NCBI RefSeq assembly: GCF_900086705.1 | Contig: NZ_LT575483.1 | Span: forward strand, 3,515,533-3,579,532 | DNA: 64,000 nt | Direction: 5' to 3' | DNA from: Massilibacillus massiliensis | GTDB lineage: Bacteria > Bacillota > Negativicutes > FLKF01 | Shown: piece after piece, positions 1 through 9,135 of the stretch | How positions within the stretch are numbered: position 1 is the stretch's first letter | How the letters are laid out: each line of letters begins with the position of its first letter | Notes under the pieces: generated by a model | What the model was told of the DNA's origin: nothing | Database searches by the model: none | The model's input: only the letters and a program-made list of their open reading frames with translations | Made by a program: the position numbers and the translations under genes

Positions 1-39
1 GATACATTAGGCTTAGTGGAAGAAGTAACGAAATTATAA
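1..39 (+). CDS. 3' end of an upstream gene (partial)
   Basis: The first 12 codons read in frame 1 as DTLGLVEEVTKL and end at TAA (37-39). The gene begins before the window, so neither family nor function can be told. It could be a chance open frame, but the codons look ordinary and the strand agrees with everything downstream. Confidence 0.35.
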   Translation, partial: DTLGLVEEVTKL

Positions 40-394
40 TTTAGTTTTGTAGGTAAATGTATGAAGATGGGGTGCGAATCGCAGCCTATCTTCATATTGT
101 TTATAAGTGGAATGATGTATCTTATTTTATCTATACGCTGAGATCTCTTGCTAACTTTGCGAGAGGTTTATTTTTTTTGGATGGAAAGCAAGATTTTACA
201 TACAATATAAAAATGTAGTGAACATCCTCTAAATTGTTAGGATTCGTTGTTTTTAGAGAATTTTCAAAAAAAATAGTACAAAAGGTCTAATTTTCACAAA
301 TGCTATGATTTTTGAAAAATTTTCTTTGGATTTAAAAGGGTTTTAATGTTAGAAAGAGAATAGCAATAGGAATAAGAGTTGAGGGGTTTTGCGT
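40..394. other. Intergenic region upstream of cdaA
   Basis: About 350 bases without a convincing gene. An imperfect inverted repeat at 61-95 (ATGAAGAT ... ATCTTCAT) could be the terminator of the upstream gene, although its T-tail is poor. Words from 85-145 (GCAGCCTATCTTC, AAGTGGAA, TTTATTTT-TCTA-ACGCTGA) recur in the same order at about 45450-45535, so this looks like a remnant of a dispersed intergenic repeat. Positions 160-380 are AT-rich and presumably hold the cdaA promoter; I cannot place it with confidence. Confidence 0.4.
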
Positions 395-1216
395 ATGCCT
401 ATACAATTGAGGGGATTATTATCGACCATTGAATTTTTAGACCTAGTTGATATTTTGATCGTAGCATTCATTTTATATAAATTATATGTTTTGCTAAAAG
501 ATACAAGAGCAATCACGCTGGTAAAAGGCTTGCTTGTGCTTCTAATACTTACGATGATCAGCAATTGGCTTGGTTTAAATGTAATCTATTGGTTATTACA
601 GAAAACAGTTACATTGGTATTTGTGGCGTTACCGCTTGTTTTTCAGCCGGAATTAAGACGTACTTTGGAACATTTAGGACAGGGAAAACTGTTCGGCAGA
701 AGCGTATTTTTAAATGTGGAAGAAGCAAAGTCCTTGGTGAATGAACTAGATAAAGCAGTGACGGTACTCGCACAGAATAAGATTGGTGCACTTATCGTTT
801 TAGAGCGGGAAGTTGGGTTAAATGATTATTGCGCGACTGGTATACAGATAGATGGACTTATTACTTCAGAATTTTTGATTAATGTATTTATACCAAATAC
901 GCCGCTGCATGATGGTGCGGCGATCATTCGCGGGAATCGTATGGTTGCCGCCGGATGTTTATTGCCATTAACAGAGGATCGGACTTTGAGTAAGGAACTG
1001 GGGACTCGGCATCGGGCTGCAATTGGGATCAGTGAGCATTCTGATGCGATTGTGTTGGTGGTGAGTGAGGAGACAGGAACAGTTTCTATTGCACGGGGCG
1101 GGAGATTGATACGCCATTTGGATTCAGAAAAATTAAAGCAGAACTTAAGACCGTTATTTGCAACGCGCCAGACCAATTTTACTGATATGTTTTCTAAATG
1201 GAGGCATAATAAATGA
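395..1216 (+). CDS. cdaA: Diadenylate cyclase CdaA (c-di-AMP synthase)
   Basis: Makes the second messenger c-di-AMP from two ATP at the membrane. The 273-residue product has hydrophobic N-terminal segments (about residues 15-90, usually three helices in this family) and then a DAC domain. The DGA motif is at 173-175 and the RHR motif at 205-207 (context GTRHRAAIGIS). Both are catalytic or ligand-binding signatures of DisA_N/DAC enzymes. I chose ATG 395 because GAGGGG (381-386) lies 8 nt upstream; an in-frame TTG at 389 is too close. The end overlaps the next gene by four bases (ATGA), so CdaA and CdaR are probably translationally coupled. The downstream order cdaR ... glmM is the classic c-di-AMP/amino-sugar locus of Bacillota, which supports the call. 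Confidence 0.95.
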   Translation: MPIQLRGLLSTIEFLDLVDILIVAFILYKLYVLLKDTRAITLVKGLLVLLILTMISNWLGLNVIYWLLQKTVTLVFVALPLVFQPELRRTLEHLGQGKLFGRSVFLNVEEAKSLVNELDKAVTVLAQNKIGALIVLEREVGLNDYCATGIQIDGLITSEFLINVFIPNTPLHDGAAIIRGNRMVAAGCLLPLTEDRTLSKELGTRHRAAIGISEHSDAIVLVVSEETGTVSIARGGRLIRHLDSEKLKQNLRPLFATRQTNFTDMFSKWRHNK

Positions 1217-2160
1217 TGGATATACTGAACAAAAATTTATTTGCAAAAATCGTTGCATTGATTGTCGCGATTGTATTATGGTTTTTTGTTATGAATGAAC
1301 AAAATCCTGCGATTGACAGTAGTTTTACACTTCCTCTTGAAGTTACGCATGCTCCGGAAGGTTATACAGTGAATCGGAGTGTAGAAAATATCAAATTAAA
1401 GGTACGCGGACCGCGGAGTTTGTTTGCGATGGCAACCGAACGCGATTTTAAAGCATATGTTGATTTGAGCGGCGTAAAAGAAGGACGGCATTCGATTAAA
1501 GTGCAGACTGTATTACCACAGGGCTTTGATCTGGTTAGTGTTTCGCCGGAAACGATTATTTTTGATATTGATAAAGAATTACAGCGCAATGTCAATATTG
1601 ACGTTGCTTTCTCCGGTACGCCTGATTCTGGAGTTACCATAGGAAAGGCTATACCTGCTGTAAATTCCGTAACACTTGAAGGGGCAAGTTCCGCTGTAAA
1701 TTCTGTTGCAAAAGTAGTGGGATATATTAATTTGGCTGGGAAAAATAGTGATTTTACAGTCGACATGCCGCTTGTTGCAGTGAATAATGAAGGCAAAGAA
1801 GTCGGCGATGTTAAGTTGTCACCAGGGTCTGTTAAAGTATCAGTATCCATTGTCAAAGGTCTATATAAAAAGTTTGTTGATATTAAGCCAAATCTTGCCG
1901 AGGATTTGCCGGCCGGATATATTTTAAACAGCGTTACGCTTGAACCGGCCAAAATGGATATTTATGGAGATCAGAGAGTGGTAGATACGTTAGAAGTTTT
2001 ATATACAGAAAAAATTAGCTTGTCGGATATAGACAGACCGACAACAAAACAAATAAAAGTGCAGTTGCCGATTGGAATTACGGTGACAAACGATACAATA
2101 ACTGCTAAAATTGATATCGTAAAGCGAAAAGAAGAAGCAGTTAAAAAAGAAAAGCAATAA
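1213..2160 (+). CDS. cdaR: CdaR/YbbR-domain regulator of CdaA
   Basis: A 315-residue membrane-anchored protein. The N-terminal hydrophobic segment (about residues 10-27, FAKIVALIVAIVLWFFV) is followed by an extracytoplasmic series of YbbR repeats, roughly at 35-110, 120-205 and 215-300. The family is known to bind CdaA and tune c-di-AMP production. The start overlaps the cdaA stop; two adjacent ATGs (1213 and 1216) are possible. The lysine/glutamate-rich tail is ordinary for the family. The ribosome site of the next gene (GGAGAG) begins right after this stop, so the genes are co-transcribed. Confidence 0.9.
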   Translation: MMDILNKNLFAKIVALIVAIVLWFFVMNEQNPAIDSSFTLPLEVTHAPEGYTVNRSVENIKLKVRGPRSLFAMATERDFKAYVDLSGVKEGRHSIKVQTVLPQGFDLVSVSPETIIFDIDKELQRNVNIDVAFSGTPDSGVTIGKAIPAVNSVTLEGASSAVNSVAKVVGYINLAGKNSDFTVDMPLVAVNNEGKEVGDVKLSPGSVKVSVSIVKGLYKKFVDIKPNLAEDLPAGYILNSVTLEPAKMDIYGDQRVVDTLEVLYTEKISLSDIDRPTTKQIKVQLPIGITVTNDTITAKIDIVKRKEEAVKKEKQ

Positions 2161-2174
2161 GGAGAGAAAAATTA

Positions 2175-3779
2175 TTGTTACGGATAACTAATTTTAGTGT
2201 ACCTTTCGATGATGAATCTCCGCTAAATGATATTGTGGCTAAACGCTTAAAATTACCACCTGAAGCTGTGCTTGAGGTGGTAGTTGTGCGTAAAGCCATT
2301 GACGCTAGGCGGTATAAGAATAGTCCGATTTGTTTTGTTTATATGTTAGATGTGAAGATTGCGGTGCCTGAGAAGAAAGTGCTGGCAAAGCTTCGCAATG
2401 ATAAAAATATAGCATTACTTGTGGAAAAGCCACAGACGTCTATTGTTTATGGAGAAACATCTCTAACGGAGCGTCCGATTGTTATCGGGTTAGGCCCGGC
2501 GGGGCTTATTGCAGCTTGGAAACTAGCCAAAGCAGGCTATAAACCTTTGGTTTTAGAACGTGGACGAGATGTAGATCGCAGGACAGCGGATATACAAAAA
2601 TTCTGGCAATCGGGTATATTAGATGAAACTTCAAATGTACAATTCGGTGAAGGCGGTGCGGGAACTTTTTCAGATGGCAAACTGACAACGCGCATTAATG
2701 ATAGTAAAATAGGTGATATCATTGAATTATTTATTTCTGCCGGCGCGCCGCCGGAAATTCGTTATTTGCATAAACCTCACATTGGTACGGATAAATTACG
2801 AAATATCGTAAAAAATATTCGCAATCAAATTATTCGCTTTGGTGGAGAGGTAAGATTTGAATCCACTGTAACAAATATCGATATCAAAAACGGCACAATA
2901 AAAGGTATTATGATAAATGAGAGTGAATATATTCCTTGTTCGGTCGTTATGCTTGCTATCGGACATAGTGCGCGTGATACCTATGCTATGCTTCATCAAA
3001 ACAAGATTGCGATGGAGGCAAAGGCTTTTGCGATTGGTGTTAGAATTGAGCATCCGCAAGAATGGATTGATCGGGCGCAGTATCATATGGATGCGGGAAA
3101 TCCGAGACTGCCGGTTGCCGATTATGCATTGACCTATCAAGATAAAGAGACTGGACGTGGCGCGTACTCTTTTTGTATGTGTCCCGGAGGACAAGTTGTT
3201 GCTGCTGCTTCAGAAAAAGATCGAGTGGTGACGAATGGAATGAGTAACTATAAAAGAAATTCTGGCGTAGCCAATAGTGCGCTTTTAGTTACCGTTTCTC
3301 CTGCTGACTTTGGTAGTGAAGTACTGGATGGTATCGACTTTCAACGTAAGTATGAAGCGTTGGCATTTACGTCTGCCGGCAGTAACTATTATGCACCGGT
3401 GCAAAGTGTTGGAGATTTTTTGATCAAGCAAAAAGGCAGTAAGAATTTTGTCACGAAACCAACTTATTCACCAGGTGTGACACCTGTCGATTTACATGAT
3501 TGTTTACCGGTGTTTGTGACACATACTTTAGAGAAAGCATTGCCTTATTTTGGTCAGAAAATAAAAGGGTTCGATGATGTTGATGTATGTATGACAGGGA
3601 TAGAAACACGGTCATCAGCGCCGTGCAGAATCATTCGCAATCGCGATTTCGTCTCACTGAATACGGAAGGATTATATCCGATTGGTGAAGGCGCTGGTTA
3701 TGCTGGGGGAATTATGAGTGCAGCAATTGATGGCTTGAATGGAGCGATTGCTGTTATGGAAAAGTATAAATTTGAATAA
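2175..3779 (+). CDS. NAD(P)/FAD-dependent oxidoreductase (COG2509-type)
   Basis: A 534-residue flavoprotein. A short N-terminal domain (residues 1-95) precedes a Rossmann-type dinucleotide-binding motif, VIGLGPAGLIAAWKLA, at about 103-118. The internal segment FGEGGAGTFSDGKLTTR and the C-terminal segment IGEGAGYAGGIMSAAIDGLNGA are hallmarks of the 'FAD-dependent protein' family. Its physiological substrate is not established. It starts at TTG 2175, with GGAGAG eight nt upstream. It often sits between cdaR and glmM in Negativicutes and Clostridia (from memory), so a link to envelope or redox balance is plausible but unproven. Confidence 0.85.
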   Translation: MLRITNFSVPFDDESPLNDIVAKRLKLPPEAVLEVVVVRKAIDARRYKNSPICFVYMLDVKIAVPEKKVLAKLRNDKNIALLVEKPQTSIVYGETSLTERPIVIGLGPAGLIAAWKLAKAGYKPLVLERGRDVDRRTADIQKFWQSGILDETSNVQFGEGGAGTFSDGKLTTRINDSKIGDIIELFISAGAPPEIRYLHKPHIGTDKLRNIVKNIRNQIIRFGGEVRFESTVTNIDIKNGTIKGIMINESEYIPCSVVMLAIGHSARDTYAMLHQNKIAMEAKAFAIGVRIEHPQEWIDRAQYHMDAGNPRLPVADYALTYQDKETGRGAYSFCMCPGGQVVAAASEKDRVVTNGMSNYKRNSGVANSALLVTVSPADFGSEVLDGIDFQRKYEALAFTSAGSNYYAPVQSVGDFLIKQKGSKNFVTKPTYSPGVTPVDLHDCLPVFVTHTLEKALPYFGQKIKGFDDVDVCMTGIETRSSAPCRIIRNRDFVSLNTEGLYPIGEGAGYAGGIMSAAIDGLNGAIAVMEKYKFE

Positions 3780-3825
3780 ATCTGTAGATTCTTAAGTATG
3801 GTGGATTTTGAAGGGAGAAATAAAG

Positions 3826-5175
3826 ATGGCAAGACTTTTTGGAACTGATGGTGTACGCGGAGAAGCAAATATTGATCTCACACCGGAATTGGCGTATCGT
3901 TTAGGCAGGGCTGCAACGATATTTTTTGGAGAGAAAACAGATGAACAGCCAGTTTTGTTAATTGGCAGAGATACAAGGATTTCTGGACCTATGTTTGAAG
4001 CTGCGCTTGCAGCGGGAATTTGTTCTGCTGGCGGAAAAGCGATTTTAGCAGGTGTTGTTCCGACGCCGGCAATTGCTTATTTGACAAAACAATTAAATGC
4101 GCAGGCGGGAATTGTGATTTCAGCATCGCATAATCCGTTCCAGGATAACGGGATTAAATTTTTTGGCAGCAATGGTTACAAATTGCCTGATGCGGTTGAA
4201 GACCAGTTAGAAGAGCGTGTACATGCGATTGAACACGGATCGGAATTATTTCGCCCAACAGGAGAAAAGATTGGCACAATTGTATATCGCCATGACTTGA
4301 TCAAAGAATACATAAACTACGTAGTGACAACCGTGCAGGAAGATTTTAAGGGAGTCAAAGTAGTTCTTGATTGTTCAAATGGTGCTTCTTTTGAAGCGAT
4401 GCCGGTTGTGCTAAAGAAATTAGGCGCAGAAGTCATTGTCATTCATGATCAGCCAAATGGAATCAATATAAATAAAAATTGCGGATCTACGCATATTGAA
4501 ACTTTGCAGGCTGCAGTTTTATCGCATAAAGCAGATATTGGAATTGCACATGACGGTGATGCAGATCGTTGCCTTGCCGTAGATGAAAAGGGGCAATTAA
4601 TTGATGGCGATAAAATTCTTGTTATTTGTGCATTAGAAATGATGGAAAAGGGAACATTAAAAGATCATACACTGGTTACAACTGTTATGGCGAATATTGG
4701 TTTGCATCAAGCAATTAAAAAAGCTGGCGGCAGACTCGAAGTAACAAAAGTTGGTGACCGCTATGTATTGGAAAATATGCTGGAAAATGGTTATACATTA
4801 GGCGGTGAACAATCCGGACATATTATATTTAGTGAATTCAGTACAACCGGCGATGGATTGATTACAGCGATTCAATTGATTTCTTCTGTAAAGAGAAGCG
4901 GAAAAAGTGCATCTGAACTTGCCGGGCTTATGACAAGCTACCCGCAATTGTTAGTAAATGTACGGGTAAAAACCAAAGAAGGCTGGGAAGAAAATACCGA
5001 TATCCAAGCGGCAATTCAAGCTGGTGATGATGAACTTGGTGATAATGGTCGTATTTTAGTACGTCCATCCGGTACAGAACCTTTAATTCGTGTCATGGCA
5101 GAAGGCCCGGATCAAGACCAATTGGATAAGATTTGTCATGAAATAGCTGGCGTCGTAAAGTCAGTGCAGGGATAA
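3826..5175 (+). CDS. glmM: Phosphoglucosamine mutase GlmM
   Basis: Interconverts glucosamine-6-phosphate and glucosamine-1-phosphate, feeding UDP-GlcNAc for peptidoglycan. The product is 449 residues, normal for the family. It opens with the diagnostic MARLFGTDGVRG. The phosphoserine loop ISASHNP places the active serine at residue 101. The metal loop DGDADR is at about 241-246, and the phosphate-binding loop RPSGTEPLIRVM is near the C-terminus. ATG 3826 was chosen over an upstream in-frame TTG (3808) because GGGAG (3814-3818) precedes it at good spacing. It closes the cdaA-cdaR-glmM group and is followed by a short hairpin before the glmS ribozyme. Confidence 0.97.
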   Translation: MARLFGTDGVRGEANIDLTPELAYRLGRAATIFFGEKTDEQPVLLIGRDTRISGPMFEAALAAGICSAGGKAILAGVVPTPAIAYLTKQLNAQAGIVISASHNPFQDNGIKFFGSNGYKLPDAVEDQLEERVHAIEHGSELFRPTGEKIGTIVYRHDLIKEYINYVVTTVQEDFKGVKVVLDCSNGASFEAMPVVLKKLGAEVIVIHDQPNGININKNCGSTHIETLQAAVLSHKADIGIAHDGDADRCLAVDEKGQLIDGDKILVICALEMMEKGTLKDHTLVTTVMANIGLHQAIKKAGGRLEVTKVGDRYVLENMLENGYTLGGEQSGHIIFSEFSTTGDGLITAIQLISSVKRSGKSASELAGLMTSYPQLLVNVRVKTKEGWEENTDIQAAIQAGDDELGDNGRILVRPSGTEPLIRVMAEGPDQDQLDKICHEIAGVVKSVQG

Positions 5176-5224
5176 AAGTATTGACCGATTGACCAACTTA
5201 TATTACAATATGGATTGTATACGA

Positions 5225-5250
5225 AAAGGAGCACAAAAGTGCTCCTTTAT
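5225..5250 (+). terminator. Hairpin after glmM
   Basis: GGAGCAC-AAAA-GTGCTCC forms a perfect 7-bp stem at 5228-5245, flanked by AAA and TTTAT. The T-run is short, so termination may be partial and some glmM transcripts may continue into glmS. Confidence 0.55.
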
Positions 5251-5321
5251 GCGTATGTTATAGCGAATGATGGGGAGGTGAGAATGAGAGGAAAAATTAG
5301 GAAGGTTTATCTATAATTATA

Positions 5322-5463
5322 GCGCTAGCTCTTAGAGTGATAAGAGGACGAGGAAGAGGTTTATCGAAAATCGGCGGATACCTCTCGGCTGACTACAGTC
5401 GTTACAAACCGACAAAACTGTGGGGTGACTTACAGGCCAAAGCGGTGCGAGTAGCAAAGATCG
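5322..5463 (+). ncRNA. glmS ribozyme (glucosamine-6-phosphate-responsive self-cleaving leader)
   Basis: The leader of glmS matches the glmS ribozyme consensus in order. The cleavage site and P1 strand read ATTATA/GCGCTAGCTC, so cleavage is expected between 5321 and 5322. Then come GAGGACGAGGAAGAGGTTTA, TCGGCGGATACCTC and CGGCTGA, the central pseudoknot core. A P3/P4 part with GGGGTGACTTACAGGCCAAA and the closing AGCAAAGATCG follow. Glucosamine-6-phosphate acts as a coenzyme for self-cleavage, after which the mRNA is degraded, giving feedback on GlmS. The element ends about 40 nt before the glmS start. The conservation is strong enough that I regard this as secure without a covariance-model search. 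Confidence 0.93.
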
Positions 5464-5506
5464 TTTTTTTCGTAAATAAAAATGTAGAACAATGGAGGAT
5501 TCACTT

Positions 5507-7336
5507 ATGTGTGGTATCGTTGGTTATGTAGGCTCGAAAGAGGCTGCACCATTTCTTATTGAAGGTTTGACAAAATTAGAATATCGTGGGTATGATTCCG
5601 CTGGTATCGCTGTATTCGACGGCGAAAAAATCAATGTGGAAAAAAGCGTTGGCCGTCTCAACGTATTAGAAAAGAAACTTGAAGGCAGAACGCCGCAAGG
5701 GGTATTAGGTATCGGTCATACGAGATGGGCAACACACGGACGTCCATCAGATCGCAATTCCCATCCGCACACAGACTGTTCGGGAAATTTTGTCGTAGTG
5801 CATAATGGGATTATCGAGAATTACCTGCACTTAAAAGAAAAATTAATCGAAAAAGGGCATATATTTACTTCTGAAACGGATACAGAAGTTGTTGCACATT
5901 TAGTCGAAGATTTATATGAGGGTGATCTTGAGGTAACTGTTAGAAAAGTCCTTAAATTAATCGAAGGATCTTACTCGCTTGTCTTTATGGCACGCAATGA
6001 ACCTGATAAATTAATTTGTACAAAACAAGATAATCCGCTTGTCATTGGTCTTGGTGAAGGGGAGAATTTTATCGCCTCTGATATTCCTGCGATTATTTCA
6101 CGCACACGCAAAACTTACATTGTAAGTGACGGCGAAATTGCAGTTGTAAAAGCTGATTCTGTATGGATTACAAATCGTGAAGGTGTACCTGTTACGAAAA
6201 AGGTATTTGAAGTAAACTGGAATGCGGAAGCTGCGGAAAAAGGCGGTTATGAACATTTCATGTTAAAAGAAATCTACGAACAGCCAAAAGCTGTACGTGA
6301 AACGATGTCAGCACGCTTAGCAAAAGACGACAGTGCAGTTGTAATGGATGAATTAAAATGGAATAAAGATTATTTAAAATCCTTTAAGAAAATCTTCATC
6401 GTTGCGTGCGGAACTGCATATCATGCAGGCGTTGTCGGCAAATATTATATAGAAAAATTAGCGCGTATCCCGGTTGAAGTAGACATTGCGTCTGAATTCC
6501 GTTATCGCGGACCAATCATTGACGATCGTACATTGACGATTGTTGTGAGTCAATCAGGTGAAACCAGTGATACTTTGGCTGCGTTAAAAGAAGCGAAACG
6601 TCTAGGTGCGAAAACACTGGCGATTACCAATGTAGTAGGCTCCTCGATTGCGCGTGAAGCCGATCAAGTGATCTATACTTGGGCAGGTCCAGAAATTGCT
6701 GTTGCATCAACGAAAGCGTATACAACACAATTGATTACAATGTTCATGCTTGCAACGTATATGTCTCAAATCAAAGAAACGATTACACCAGAATGTACAA
6801 AAAAATTAATTGATTCTTTACGGAAACTTCCTGCACAAGTGCATGAAATCTTAGAAGATGTAGAACCGATTAAGACATTTGCGCAAAAATATGGCTTCAA
6901 TGAAGATGTGTTCTTCATCGGTCGTTCTCTTGATTATGCGGTAGCATTGGAAGGCTCATTGAAATTAAAAGAAATTTCCTATATTCATGCTGAAGCATAT
7001 GCTGCTGGTGAATTAAAACATGGTACGTTATCTTTGATTATCGAAGGTGTGCCAGTGATTGCACTTGCAACACAAAAGAGTGTATATGAAAAAACTTTGA
7101 GTAATATCAAGGAAGTAAAAGCACGTGATGCAGTCGTAATTGGTATTGCGCTTGAAGATGATAACCAAATTGAAAAATATGTGGATCATATTATTAAAGT
7201 GCCAAATACAGATGAATTATTAGCGCCATTGTTGGCTGTAATTCCACTGCAATTGCTAGCTTACTATGCAGCAATTACCAGAGGCTGTGACGTAGATAAA
7301 CCTCGTAATTTGGCAAAATCAGTTACGGTGGAATAA
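5507..7336 (+). CDS. glmS: Glutamine-fructose-6-phosphate aminotransferase GlmS
   Basis: Makes glucosamine-6-phosphate from fructose-6-phosphate and glutamine. The 609-residue protein begins MCGIVGYVG; Cys2 becomes the N-terminal nucleophile after Met removal, which fixes the start at 5507 (GGAGG 5492-5497 upstream) and rules out the longer frame. The glutaminase half runs to about residue 240 (HTRWATHG, HNGIIEN). Two SIS domains follow (VACGTAYHAG; SQSGETSDTLAALKEAK; STKAYTTQ). The C-terminus ends in the typical PRNLAKSVTVE. It is controlled by the upstream ribozyme and closed by a strong terminator. Confidence 0.97.
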   Translation: MCGIVGYVGSKEAAPFLIEGLTKLEYRGYDSAGIAVFDGEKINVEKSVGRLNVLEKKLEGRTPQGVLGIGHTRWATHGRPSDRNSHPHTDCSGNFVVVHNGIIENYLHLKEKLIEKGHIFTSETDTEVVAHLVEDLYEGDLEVTVRKVLKLIEGSYSLVFMARNEPDKLICTKQDNPLVIGLGEGENFIASDIPAIISRTRKTYIVSDGEIAVVKADSVWITNREGVPVTKKVFEVNWNAEAAEKGGYEHFMLKEIYEQPKAVRETMSARLAKDDSAVVMDELKWNKDYLKSFKKIFIVACGTAYHAGVVGKYYIEKLARIPVEVDIASEFRYRGPIIDDRTLTIVVSQSGETSDTLAALKEAKRLGAKTLAITNVVGSSIAREADQVIYTWAGPEIAVASTKAYTTQLITMFMLATYMSQIKETITPECTKKLIDSLRKLPAQVHEILEDVEPIKTFAQKYGFNEDVFFIGRSLDYAVALEGSLKLKEISYIHAEAYAAGELKHGTLSLIIEGVPVIALATQKSVYEKTLSNIKEVKARDAVVIGIALEDDNQIEKYVDHIIKVPNTDELLAPLLAVIPLQLLAYYAAITRGCDVDKPRNLAKSVTVE

Positions 7337-7350
7337 GAAACTCATAATTT

Positions 7351-7387
7351 TACCCCTTAGGATATAAAAATCCTAAGGGGTATTTTT
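7351..7387 (+). terminator. Rho-independent terminator of glmS
   Basis: TACCCCTTAGGA ... TCCTAAGGGGTA forms a perfect 12-bp stem followed by TTTTTG, directly after the glmS stop codon. Confidence 0.9.
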
Positions 7388-7570
7388 GTTTTTATAGGTT
7401 AAAAGTCTAACAAAGTAAGTGATTTACTGAGAATACATAAGTTTTTCAAAAGTTCTTCATAGTATATTCATAAAATTTTGCTAAGATAAAAACAAATAAA
7501 TTTTCTGATCGCTCATGAAGCTTTACAGAAAGATACATGAGATAAGTTTCTATAGAAAGCAGGCAAAAGT

Positions 7571-8341
7571 ATGCATCCGATTTTATTTAGTATTGGAAGT
7601 TTGGAATTTCGCGTTTGGGGAGTTTTAGTGTCGATAGGAATTTTCGCTGGTGTTTGGTTGACGATTCGGTTAGCAAAAAACAGTGAATTCACATCAGAAA
7701 TGATACAAGAATATATCTTATATGGTGTATTTGCAGGCCTTTTGGGTGCCAGGCTATGGGAGGTCATCTTCTCGTGGGAAGAATATAGTTCAAACCCAGT
7801 GGAAATGTTGATGTTTTGGCAAGGCGGTTTATCCATCCAAGGTGCAGTTTTTGCGAATGTTATATTTGGTTGGTGGTATTTCAGACGAAAAAAAGTAAGC
7901 TTTCGTCGATTTGCTGATATTGCTTCACCCGGACTTCTTTTAGGGCAGGCCATTGGTCGGATTGGTTGCTTTTTTAATGGTGATGCATATGGAAAACCGA
8001 CAGAAGCTTGGTATGGTATAATTTATCAGCCAGGTACGCCAGCCTTTCATGCATGGGGAGCCACGTCCCTTGTGCCCGCGGAATTAATGGAGGCAGGGAT
8101 AGATCTTCTGATTTTACCGATTGTACTATGGATATTTCGTAAAAAGAAATTTGATGGTCAGGTGGCTTTGACGTATTTTATTTTATACTCACTGGCTCGA
8201 TTTGGACTAGAATTTCTGCGAACCGATAGTCTGATGATTGGAGGTTTTAAAGCAGCGCAACTGACTGCATTGCTGACTGTTTTGGTAGCAGCAAGTCTTT
8301 GGATATGGAACTTTCGTAAAGGTCAGAAGTCTTACGAATGA
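7571..8341 (+). CDS. lgt: Prolipoprotein diacylglyceryl transferase Lgt
   Basis: Transfers diacylglycerol from phosphatidylglycerol to the lipobox cysteine of prolipoproteins in the cytoplasmic membrane. The 256-residue polytopic protein carries the Lgt signature GQAIGRIGCFFNGDAYG at about residues 133-149, slightly variant from GRxGNFxNxE, and the WQGGLSIQGA segment upstream of it. It starts with MHPILFSIG, typical of the family. It is followed after 31 nt by another membrane enzyme gene, and both probably share one transcript. Confidence 0.92.
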   Translation: MHPILFSIGSLEFRVWGVLVSIGIFAGVWLTIRLAKNSEFTSEMIQEYILYGVFAGLLGARLWEVIFSWEEYSSNPVEMLMFWQGGLSIQGAVFANVIFGWWYFRRKKVSFRRFADIASPGLLLGQAIGRIGCFFNGDAYGKPTEAWYGIIYQPGTPAFHAWGATSLVPAELMEAGIDLLILPIVLWIFRKKKFDGQVALTYFILYSLARFGLEFLRTDSLMIGGFKAAQLTALLTVLVAASLWIWNFRKGQKSYE

Positions 8342-8372
8342 TTGAATAAATAAAATGTTTGGAGGGAATACG

Positions 8373-9023
8373 ATGGAACATACAATGTGGGGCTATGGAT
8401 TATGGCCGGTTGTGATCATCAATTCTTTGATATTTATTATATTTGCTTTTAGTTTTGCTCGTCCTCGATCGTTGACAGATTGGCGAACTTTTGGTACTTT
8501 TTCTGCGTTTATCGTAGCTTTGTTTACGGAAATGTATGGTTTTCCATTAACGATTTATCTTTTGTCCGGTTGGTTAGCTAAATATTTTCCGGAGAGTGCC
8601 TTGTTCAGCCATGATGCCGGACATATCTGGTATACCTTGCTGGGGATGAGTGGGGATCCGCATCAAAATCCAATTCATGCGTTAAGTAGCTGGTTGATCT
8701 TGGGAGGCATGATGTTTTTAGCATTTACTTGGGTATATCTTTATCGTGCACAACGAAAGCAAGAACTGGCACAGACTGGTCCATATGCGGTGATTCGTCA
8801 TCCGCAATATGTTGCCTTTATTGCCATTATGACCGGTTTTTTGTTGCAATGGCCAACGCTTTTAACAGTTTTGATGTATCCTATTTTGGTAGTGATGTAT
8901 ATACGGTTGGCGCGTTTGGAAGAGCGTGAATCTCGCGCGTATTTTGGGGAGGTTTACGAGCAATATCAAGCAGTAACACCAGGCTTTATACCACGTCAAA
9001 AGCGCAAGCACGAAACTAGATAA
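8373..9023 (+). CDS. Membrane methyltransferase of the ICMT/PEMT family
   Basis: A 216-residue integral membrane protein with about five hydrophobic segments. The C-terminal motif GPYAVIRHPQYVAFI (about residues 135-150) and the later LEERESRAYFGEVYEQY are the S-adenosylmethionine- and membrane-binding signature of isoprenylcysteine carboxyl methyltransferase-like and phospholipid N-methyltransferase-like proteins. The bacterial substrate is not known. ATG 8373 is preferred to 8355 because GGAGGG (8361-8366) lies just before it. It ends 16 nt upstream of a bidirectional-looking terminator. Confidence 0.75.
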   Translation: MEHTMWGYGLWPVVIINSLIFIIFAFSFARPRSLTDWRTFGTFSAFIVALFTEMYGFPLTIYLLSGWLAKYFPESALFSHDAGHIWYTLLGMSGDPHQNPIHALSSWLILGGMMFLAFTWVYLYRAQRKQELAQTGPYAVIRHPQYVAFIAIMTGFLLQWPTLLTVLMYPILVVMYIRLARLEERESRAYFGEVYEQYQAVTPGFIPRQKRKHETR

Positions 9024-9038
9024 GAATTAGGGGAAATT

Positions 9039-9086
9039 AACACAAGGCGCATTACAAATTGGATGAAAAGTAATGCGCCTTGTGTT
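9039..9086. terminator. Bidirectional terminator between convergent genes
   Basis: AACACAAGGCGCATTA ... TAATGCGCCTTGTGTT makes a 16-bp perfect stem with a ~16-nt loop. It lies between the plus-strand methyltransferase gene and the minus-strand gene at 9136-9441, and probably serves both. Confidence 0.85.
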
Positions 9087-9135
9087 AAGATTTTTATATG
9101 AATTTATAAAGCTTTTAGATGCAGAAAATACGATT

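Noticed and set aside
826-1176. 116-residue minus-strand frame inside cdaA (and similar long antisense frames in cdaR and the FAD gene)
   Set aside because: Antisense to well-conserved genes, without ribosome sites or recognisable domains.
5337-5531. 64-residue plus-strand frame before glmS
   Set aside because: It lies across the glmS ribozyme core, has no ribosome site, and its sequence follows the conserved RNA instead of protein constraints.
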